From Phoronis ovalis (taxonomy: Eukaryota; Phoronida; Phoronidae), in the NCBI GenBank assembly GCA_028565635.1, contig JAOXYB010067512.1:1-10131 (forward strand): DNA of 10,131 nucleotides, given 5' to 3'. Shown here piece after piece: positions 1 to 9,400 of the stretch. Position 1 is the stretch's first letter, and every line of letters starts with the position of its first letter. A program made the translations under genes and the position numbers. A model generated the notes under the pieces. That model was given only the letters and a program-made list of their open reading frames with translations, did not search any database and had not been told where the DNA came from.

Positions 1-332
1 TATTTAGCTGTTTTTGTAACATAAAAAAAATCAGTAAAGATGAATAGCACCGATAAATATCATAATAAACACCTATCATGATTTGACTGGGGTTTATTTT
101 TATCTTGATTGTATCAGTCTACAAATTCCAGTTCACTGAATGACCGCTGAACTGCATATTAGTTAGCAGTTAAAACCTATTTAAATAATGAGATTGTGTT
201 TCTGTATATATAAATTGTTTCACTTCATCAGTGACTTTTTTTGTAATAATCTATAGATGTACAGTGTATGGATGCCATCTAGTTATACCAGCCTTAATTA
301 TTAGTGTGTTTCACCATTCAAATTTCTTGCAG
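1..332 (+). other. duox: DUOX intron, 3' part only
   Basis: AT-rich non-coding sequence ends in the acceptor TTCTTGCAG at 324-332. No exon with peroxidase similarity is recognisable in it, so the preceding exon lies outside the window. The in-frame GTG at 231 has no role. Confidence 0.8.
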
Positions 333-426
333 GAAGCCTTTGAATTTGGACTGGATCCAATTATAATGGGAATGACTTCACAAATTGCTGAAAGAGAAGA
401 TTACATTTTGGACTATGATGTCAGAG
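333..426 (+). CDS. duox: DUOX exon 1 of window: peroxidase domain, IAERED segment
   Basis: The exon begins after the acceptor TTCTTGCAG and reads EAFEFGLDPIIMGMTSQIAE and on to YDVR, ending with the first base of a glycine codon before the donor GTAGAT. This matches the helix before the conserved RGRD helix of DUOX peroxidase domains, where an LLGM..Q.AE-type string occurs. The donor is weaker than most in the gene, but it joins phase 1 to the next exon and restores GGA. The ATG-less reading upstream of 333 is intron and has no peroxidase similarity. Confidence 0.9.
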
Positions 427-3400
427 GTAGATATATGATAAAAATTCCTATATACTGTATAGTTGTAAATGATAAAGAAATTTAGAAATGGGCATATCGA
501 ACTGTGGGTTGTATATTCATTTTAGACATTTATTGTCTTTTTATATTGCGTTCCGTTGAAACAGTCTGTTTCCAATTTAAAAAAAAAAAATACTTACAAC
601 CAAATTATACTTCTGATTTTATTTCATTAGGAAAACTATTTGGTCCACTTCAGCATTCAAGAAGAGACTTAACATCAGTTAATATTAAACGCGGAAGAGA
701 TAATGGCTTGCCAGATTACAACACATGCAGAAAAGCTATGGGATTACAGCCAGTGTCGAACTGGACAGATATTAACCCTTGGTTATTTGCTACAGACCCG
801 GAGGTAATAATTAATAAAGAGCAAGTTTTTTTATCTCATGACACCAAGTCTCAGGGTGTTGTGATCACCTTGAAGAGGGTACATTTGCTTGTTGATACAT
901 ATACGACAGGAAGTCTTCACAAACTAAAAACAAATAAAAAGTGACATTGGTTCAGTCAGGCGTAAAATGAGTGCCTGCTAAGGCATAACCGAAATTGTAA
1001 GTTTGTTCAGTATCAGGTACTAACTTGTGTGGTACTCAAGCTGCCTACTGCACAGAGAGTTGAGATGATTCTTAAGTGAACAGGCCAAAAAAAAGCTAGG
1101 GTAATAGTGTTCAATTTCGTCTGTTGTAATGTTTTCAGCCGACAAACTCTTGCTATAAAGTGTAAGGTTATTTAAAACATTTCTAATCATAATCAGGCTA
1201 ATACGAAATATTCCAATTTTTTAAGAAAATCACTTTCAAATGCATATTTATTACCTTTTTAGGCAATCAATGCGGTAGCAGCAGTTTATGAGTATAAACT
1301 GGAAAATGTTGATGTGTTTGTTGGTGGTTTGTTCGAGAGTCTTCCATCAGGACCAGGGCCACTTTTCCTGGCGATTATAAAAGACCACTTTACAAGAATT
1401 AGGGATGGCGACAGATACTGGTTTGAAAATGATCTCAATGGGTAAGCATTTATTACAAGGTACACAAATTATTCTAAAAATTTAGTACTTTACAATGTAT
1501 TAAGGATTAAGCAAGATAATTTTCAAGACAATGCATATAAAATGCAGGTTTTATGCCATCATCATCAAGAGCCAATTCCATTACCATAGTAAACAAATTA
1601 ATGTTATTGTTGTAACTGCACCATCATTTTATATCACCATTCCAATTCAAAGTTGTTGTTTCGGTCATAATGCCAGTCAGTTTTAATATTTTTTTATTTT
1701 GACTGTTGCAAAAATGAGAGTTCTGATTTCTGGTTCTCACAAACAGGACCACTACCCACCTTTATCAGTATCATTAGAATCGCCTGTTGCTAGTCAACTT
1801 TCCCATAATAATGTTTAAAATGTTCTAATTATATTCAGGTTGTTCACATCAGATGAAATAAACTATATCAAAACAATACGACTTTATGACATTATTCTCA
1901 ATGTAACTAACATCACTACTGGACAGATTCAAGAGGACGTTTTCTTTTTTAATCATGGTAAGTATGTGAAAAAAAATTAAAATTTTGATAGCTGAATGTG
2001 GCATATAAGGATACAATTGAGTTTCCCATCCACCTCAGCAGTAATGTATTGCCTAATAAATAGACTAACTTTTCGCGGAAAATTCTATTCAGTCACAAAT
2101 AAAGATAATCATGTCTTACGCCTGATTTTCCGTACAGTCTTAACCACTAACAACAGACCGCTAGGTCGAATTAGTGACAAATACAAAGAAAATTAACTGG
2201 GTGAGTTACTAGGCTTGGATATAATACGATACATTTTGATAATTTTTGACATTTTCAAATTGTGATTTCTCTCACTTTATGTGAAATTATATCCGCTTTT
2301 AAATAGTCAAGTTCCAAGGGGCCTAAAGAAAAATGAATACACTCGTCAAATCTATATTCAGCTATGCACTAATAACCATGGTTGCAGTTGGCTCCTAATG
2401 TAATCTGTAATTGAATCCTAAACATAATTTAGTGGATTTTTGTTAATTAATTTTGTAATCACTCTTTCATAATTAAACAAAGGGTTACACTCTAAGTGTG
2501 TTTTGCTCCATAAAGACAAAAGATAGGATATGTGTTTAAAAAGTGCATAATTACGAAATTCATAATATGAACTTTAGGCATTAGCCTTTGAGTTACAAAA
2601 TAGGTGTTTGTTGCCAAATAATGAACACTGAAAATAATAGCCTGTGGCATCATTTCTTTTCCAGGTGACCCTTGTCCCCAGCCGAAACAGATAAATGGAT
2701 CCGAATTGGAAGAGTGTAATGCTAACCAAGGCCATGATTTCTTTAATGGAAGTGAGGGTATCTTTCTCTCTGTTATATTAAGTGTTGGAGTTTTTCCATT
2801 TGGTAAGTTTAAATTACATAACTATGCTTGATTTGATGCTGATGTGATTAATTGTTGCATTCCTAAGGACAATGTTTCATTTTCTACAATTCTGGACTTT
2901 TATTGTCATGAAACTAGTACATCATAAGAGTTTGATACAGTACTAACCACACAGTCCTCTTGCAAGCAACTGTAGTCTGATGTGACACTAATATAATATA
3001 ATTCCATAATCATTTCATAGTATGCATAGCAGCTGCAGAGATTTTGTCCCGTATGAAAGTACGTGGCAATTCAAAGAAAGGTGAAGACGACGATATCAAT
3101 TCTTTAGAGAATCCTTCTGGGCACCTGTTTGGTAAGATTCATATTGTTTTCACATTAAGTTACTCTAACATTTGAAAACAAGACATTTGCAATGTCAGAT
3201 GCCCATCTCATCCCTAGAATCAGATCATGTTATAGACGACAACAACGATGATGCAAAGCCTACAACTATATGTCCATGCACTATGTGTGATGGGCATAAC
3301 AAATTATTGATCTGAGTTAGTAACCTGGATATACACTAAAAAGGATTTACTAGGATGTTTTCCTTGTGCTCCTAATTACTTCACATAAAAATATGTGTTA

Positions 3401-6400
3401 ATCTCAAAGAACCACCAGGAGACTGGGATTTTAAGTTATCTATGAATTATACTGGTGATATAAATATAAGTTATGTGTTCAAGTAATAGTTAATAATTAA
3501 TTGCAGCTGAGGAGTGGCGAGGTCCCAGTGAATCACAAAGAATTGTTCAGCCACAGCTTCGACAAAGTGAAGGTGTTCTTAAAGTATTAGACAAAAATGG
3601 TGTAGAAACCAAGACAATAGATTTTGTCAAAATAGATGAAGTTGTAACTATTGTATCTTCGGATCATCACAACACCTATCTGCTGGTTCGTGATCATAAA
3701 GAATATGACCTGGTAATAATTAAATTATGATAATTTTCCACAATCAAAGATGTGTAGGTAGATAAACCTGATTATATTAGAATGGGCTTTATGTATACTT
3801 AATATCTACATTTATATATATATACAGTTGCAAAAGCTTTTATTTTTGTAGTGTATATTTTGTACTATATAAATATTATTATTTATGTATGTGTATGTTA
3901 CCATGTACATTGACGCATGCACACAGAAGTAATATGCTTGAATTTACAGGTAATGAAATTTGTTGATGGTGCTACTCGACAAAAATTCTCTGACAGTCTT
4001 GCCAAATTTGCAACTGATAGAAAGCTAAAGTATGAAGAGACTCAACAGCCATTTAAGCAAATTTCTAAAAATGCAGAAACAAAAGAAAAACGAAAAGTGA
4101 AAGTAGAAATGTTCTTAAAAGATGTGTTTGCACAGGTATGAGCAGTTTATTAAGGAGTGGTGTGAAAATGGAAAAACTCTGTACACCTGGATCAAAAACA
4201 GTTTTACAATATTAATATTTTTAATTGATTTATCTGCAATGCTGCTCCTTTTTTAAATAATAAAATCCCATATAGAGGTTATGAGGACATACATAAACAG
4301 AAAATTAATTAAAACGTGGAGAATGACAGAATGCACATATTGCAAGACAGTTTTATTCATATGAAACTTTGTTTTCAGATTGTTAACAATGAGAAAAAGG
4401 ACAACAAATCTAAGAAGCCACATGTTGGCAATGAAATGAAGGAGGTTTTTGACATCGAAATGTCCAGGGCAGAGTTTGCAGAATCTTTAGCTTTAAAACC
4501 TGACTCTCTCTTTGTCGAACAAATGTTTGCTATGGTTGATAAAGATGGAAATGGTTACGTGTCCTTCAGGGAGTTTCTTGATTTATTGGTTATCATGTCA
4601 AAAGGTATGCATATCCATTAGATGGACAATTATTGTGAGCTGCAGTTCTAGTTCAACAAATATTTCAATTTGACAACCTTTTTATGCCATTGTAAGTGGT
4701 TGCAGTATGAACATGTAATAATGCTGTAAAATTAACTCAGCTTTCTTTTTTGTGTAGGTTCGGAAGAAGACAAAATGCGTATGATGTTTGACATGTATGA
4801 TTTAGATAGTAGTGGATCTATGGACAAAGAAGAGTTTACAACTATGATACGGTGAGATAATAAACTTCTAAACACAAGTATGCATCACACTAGGAATCAA
4901 GAATGTAAGCAAAAATAAAGTTTGCTTATAGTCCAACAAAATTGCACAAATCCATGCATTAACTATATATCTTAATTCCTAGGATGCAGGCAATATGAAA
5001 ATGGGTACCCAAGTTTCAACTCAGCTATTTTTAAAAATTGGTCCCCAATGGAGCAACTCTGAAGCTCCAAAAATACCCAGTTGTAGTGACACATTGAAAA
5101 AGTAACATCCAAGGGTTTAATTAATTTTTTTTAACTCCTAAGAAAGTGACAAGAAAAAGAACATTGATTAATATTGGTAAGGTTTCAATTTGGGCTAAGT
5201 TTCATGAGATGTAAATTTTGATTAGAATCACATCCTACTTTATATTTCAATCTCGAATCTCTAATATGTAGCCAACTTTTACGTTGGTCTTCAATTTCAC
5301 CTTGTTAATATTTTTCTGCAGGTCAATGGTGGAAATGGCAAATAATAACCTTGAACATGATGAAATTGATATTCTGCTCGACAGTATGTTTAGTGTATCT
5401 GGACTTCAAGACAAGGAAGAACTAACCTTTGATGATTTTGTGACCTTGATGAAACAGGATAATCAATCAAAAGATACCAAAAAAGGTATTAAAATTGTTT
5501 TTTTTACATTTTAAGAAAAGGGTTTGCAATTACTATTATACATTGTCATTTTGAATTTATCATTTTATTTTTTTTGTAGTGAGCAGAATTAATTTAAGAG
5601 TAGGCAAGCTTGTAACAATATTTTGTATAACATATAAATGTAGCAAGGCTTTTAACCTTTACAGACAAGCAAACAATTCTATGTCATCGGAAACATTTAT
5701 TAAAACGGCTACAATAATGCAATGGCATTATCCTGTGAAATGTTTAAACATTAATTGCTGTAAAAGAACAGAAATTTATAACTACCAACTGCATTTACAT
5801 TTAATCTGGAAATTTTGCTTCACTATATAATAAGTTGTATTTGTACATAGATGGCTTCATAGTCAGAGAAGTAACACTTGGTAAGTTAATGGAAAAGTTT
5901 TGCTTTATCCTCCGTAAGGTGACTAGCAAGTTTTTATCCCAACCCCTTTTAGTTTATCCAATGGCAATGAATTCCTTCAATCTCATTTTCTCCATACATA
6001 CACGTTTTCTTATCAACAATAGTGCATTAATTATATTGATTTAGTAAAAAGTATTGAAAAACTGAAATTAATTCAAAACTAAATCTTATCAAGCAGTGAG
6101 AGCTGTTGGTCTTCCCACTAGACCTTCAGTATCTTTTGATATTGCAGGAAGAGGTCACACCTTTGGTTTAAGGTCACAATGATTCTTCCATCCATTTCTA
6201 TAGTAATTTCATGTATCAAACTTAAATTATTATAAAAATATCCCAAACATCGCACAAATAAAATTACCTGTTAATACCTGAAGATTATTATGTATCTTAC
6301 ATCCAGTTTCAATCTCTTGCACAATGATTTCACTTTCAACCCAAGCCAGCGCCAAAGAGGACTCAAAAGAAAAATCTTAAATTTAAGGTTTTTGCACTTC

Positions 6401-9400
6401 TTCCAGCATGGCCAGCCTTTGCACAGGCACTGACTGTGGTTACATCAATTGTGACCTTACACCAAATTCTGTTATATCATAAAAAGAATTAGAAATTGTC
6501 TTTTAAAGAGACAAAGGTCTCTGTTGCTTTAAAGTATTATTTAGGTTTGAAGTATGTATTTACGTACATCCAAAATTTGTTTACTTGCTTGTTTCTAATG
6601 ACTTTATACCTTAAGTCTGCTACTTTTCAAATTGAGACATTTCTATATTTATCCATGCTGTATACCATATTTAAATGTGTATCATTTAAGAGGAATATCA
6701 TTTCCCACTAGCATTCCCTTTGTACAGTAAGTCGCATATTCCTAACTACTGTTTCACACAATTCTGGTCAGCTGCATTTCAGTAAAGCAACAATGCATTT
6801 CTTGGGTCGAAACTGTTCAAGCTTTATTCATTGTACAGTTTTTGTTGTTATTAATGTGTGTATTTGTATGTTTCTGTAGTGATTTTTAGTATAAAATGCT
6901 TTCTTTTATAATAATTGTGACTCTAGAGGCATGTTATAAGATATACTGCATACTTTTTTAAACATCTTGTTATAACAGTTGACAGTATTGATCAAAACAT
7001 AACAAACTTGTAATGTTATCATTATAATTCAAGAATCTTTAAATAATAGCAGAAAACTGACTTTTTATTATTTTATTTTTAAAAATGCAACTAAAGTATC
7101 ATCATGTTCATTTGTGGTAAAATAAAATTTAAAAAATGCTTTTTTATATTTTGTTAAGTTGATATGTTTATTACTTTTAGAAAAGATATTTTACAAACTT
7201 TATCACATTTAAATTTTAGCATTTTTAAATACACTTGAAAGTCATGTCAATTTTATCTGCCTTTGAATTAATTGCCTTGTTCTATTTTTGGTACATCTCA
7301 GTGACAGTGCAAGAGAAGATTTCTGGTTTATCAAGCAAAGCTTCTGCCAGTTTCAAATACATCTCAAGTTATAAACTTAATATGTGCAATTTCATTTATT
7401 TTACAGTGTCTTTAACTGCTGATGCAGCTCAGGAGAGAGCAGCCTCTGCTCGTTCTGTTAGACAGTCACTTTCAAGACAGAAAACAAGCAATCCAGAAGC
7501 AGAACAAAAAGCCAAGTAATATTATCAGCTTTATACATTTACATATATTGAGTTAAAGGGGACATTAACTAGCCTTTCGTTGTAGTATCGTAATCAGTAG
7601 GACAAATTCCCAGGGACAATTTATAGACAATTCACAGTAAATTAAGTGTACACAGCTTAGACACTTGAGAGCTGGATATCGTATGCAAATTGCATTTAAA
7701 ACGATAATTTTTTTATTATTTTCTTAGTAATGTATTTGAAATAAAAATTTAAGTATTTTTAGGAAAACTTTATAATCATTTATTAGAATGAGTGGTACTT
7801 GTTGTATTCAGGAACGCATTACTGGCAAATGGCCCCATTCATTTTTACAAATGAGGTAATACCCACAAAATTCGAGATGTTAAAAGGTGCACTGCCAAAT
7901 GTGCATTGTGAATGGGGTGAATTACACTTTTTAAGTCTGTTTACTGGTGAATGTAAATAAGAATAGAAAGTACTAGTAAATTAATTTACATTTTTATATG
8001 TGAAATCTCGGGTATGAAATGTGATCTGCTTGGGGTACTAAACCCCTTCTTGAATGTGTCACTAAATCATATTTTACATTAATATGAATTTCAGGGAGGA
8101 AGAACTGAAACTAGATGCAAGGGAGGAAAAACAAGAAGGTGGATTACAGAAAAAAATGAAAAGCTTTATGAAATTTATGACAAATAACCGACTTCAGCTT
8201 TTCTATTTGATCGCATTCTATGGAATAACAATTGCTGTATTTATTGAGCGTGCATACTGTGAGTAAAGTACAAAAATATCATTTTTATAAAAATCTAAAT
8301 CTCAAGCCTTATGTCAGATAGCAAATGAAAAGAGCTAGACAATTCTTCAATTATACAAAGCTTAAGAATAACATAAAATTGGAATTTAATGGATAAGAGC
8401 TAAGTTTTTTCAACCAAAGTTCCTCAAATTCGTTCTTGATAGATATTCTAAATGTAGAACAGGAAACATTAACAAATCCACATTTTTAAAACAATAAAAT
8501 TATGTAGCCCAGGAAACAAAAATGGATTTCTCCAAAGGATTTTCTCCTAGGAGTCATATGGGTCAAAGAGAGGATCCATTTGTGCAAACAAAAGTTGCGT
8601 GAAAAGAAGTATTTTTTCCAAACAGGCACGTAACATGCATTACACATTTAGGGTATATAGTTAGTGAAATTTTGATAAATAGGAAGTTGTTTTTAGAATG
8701 GTTGCCAATGGGTTAGTTTTGTACTGTAAAGCGAGACCAAAAATAAACCTTGTTTAACGGGCGCATACGATTTAAATTAAAACTTTTTTATAGGGCCAAA
8801 TTTCAGCGGTTTAAGTTTTTTATTTATTTATTTTATTGTAAAATCAGAAAAAGACAACTCACACAAATTCTCGAGGTGTTGTCTGATTCACTTTTAACGC
8901 TTTTTTTTAAAGTAAAAATAAAAAACCCCTTTCCAACTCAGTTTATGAGGGCTTTCGCCTGTTAAACAACTTTTATTTTTGGAGTGGCCTAGGATACAAA
9001 TACATAAAAAGGCTTAAAAAGTTTATGATTTTTACTTCCAAACGGTCACCTATAAACTTGCACACCTTCCAAAAGGGTGCTTTTTAACAGACTAAATATA
9101 TACACATTTAGAGGAGTTTTAACCCTATAGACCCACTTTTAACACAGTTGCCCTCTCCGGCCCGGGGTTTTCTGAAAAACACATTGAAATATATGTTATG
9201 AAATATTTTAAAAGTGTAACATATTATAAATTAAAGCTTTTTTTTTTAATTTTACAGACTACTCTGTGGAAAGAGAACATGCAGGGTTGCGACGCATGGT
9301 TGGTTATGGTGTAACAACTACACGTGGTTTTGCTTCTGCAATGTCATTTACATACTCTGTCACCTTACTCACAATGTGTAGGAATACACTTAATTTTCTT

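Larger units (their letters stand above)
5486..7406 (+). other. duox: DUOX intron 11, the largest (1921 bp)
   Basis: The intron runs from the donor GTATTA to the acceptor TTATTTTACAG. It contains the candidate 30-nt microexon (5851-5880), an 18-bp inverted repeat (6163-6180 with 6448-6465) and a possible alternative acceptor before exon 12 (AG at 7300-7301). The rest is AT-rich with no domain-bearing frame on either strand that I could find. Open frames at 5580-5830, 5835-6044 and 6496-6711 show no recognisable protein features. Confidence 0.75.
8259..9257 (+). other. duox: DUOX intron 13 (999 bp), carries an inverted-repeat element
   Basis: The donor is GTGAGT and the acceptor TTTTACAG after a long T-run. 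The middle holds the 246-bp inverted-repeat element described separately, a 60-bp palindromic stretch at 8521-8580, and two short strings present on both sides of the element. From about 8520 to 9180 the composition changes from the plain AT-rich intron before it, suggesting repeat-derived DNA. Confidence 0.8.

Noticed and set aside
579-590. 12-nt poly-A tract in intron 1, considered as a retroposon tail
   Set aside because: No element body or target duplication could be recognised beside it; simple homopolymer runs are common here.
804-944. Open-frame continuation of exon 2
   Set aside because: Protein similarity stops at the GTAATA donor; exon 3 continues the peroxidase fold without a gap, so this is intron read-through.
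940-1130. Less AT-rich stretch in intron 2, examined for a tRNA or other RNA gene
   Set aside because: No cloverleaf, A/B box pair or other known RNA structure could be fitted.
1996-2196. 66-codon open frame in intron 4
   Set aside because: It has no recognisable motif and no splice-site pair of the right phase, and exons 4 and 5 join directly in frame as in other DUOX proteins.
3813-3824. (TA)6 tract in intron 7
   Set aside because: It is too short to call a microsatellite in sequence this AT-rich.
3917-3949. In-frame ATG upstream of exon 8 as a start codon
   Set aside because: It lies in the intron before a good acceptor; exon 7 continues straight into VMKFVDG.
5580-5830. Possible alternative terminal exon after exon 11 (acceptor TTTTTTTGTAG, open for about 83 codons)
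   Set aside because: The acceptor and phase fit, but the peptide is low-complexity AT-driven sequence, no AATAAA follows closely and it would end DUOX before the oxidase part. Kept only as a remote possibility.
5835-6711. Open frames at 5835-6044 and 6496-6711
   Set aside because: Their Leu/Phe/Tyr-rich translations are what AT-rich DNA gives by chance; there is no domain and no conserved motif. The first overlaps the microexon candidate, which is judged on splice sites and phase instead.
7739-7746. AATAAA-like strings in introns as polyadenylation signals
   Set aside because: They occur by chance many times in this AT-rich window and none follows a terminal exon; the gene continues past the window.
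7833-7917. 9-bp inverted repeat CCCCATTCA/TGAATGGGG in intron 12
   Set aside because: The arms are short with a 67-nt loop and no extension of pairing; noted under the intron but too weak to call an element.
8084-8094. ATG at 8084 as the start of a separate small membrane protein
   Set aside because: The ATG overlaps the pyrimidine/AG acceptor of exon 13, and the reading frame belongs to DUOX and must splice at 8259 to complete ERAYYY.
8750-8965. 71-codon open frame inside the inverted-repeat element
   Set aside because: It overlaps a terminal inverted repeat and the internal hairpin, begins at a TTG, and shows no transposase motif.
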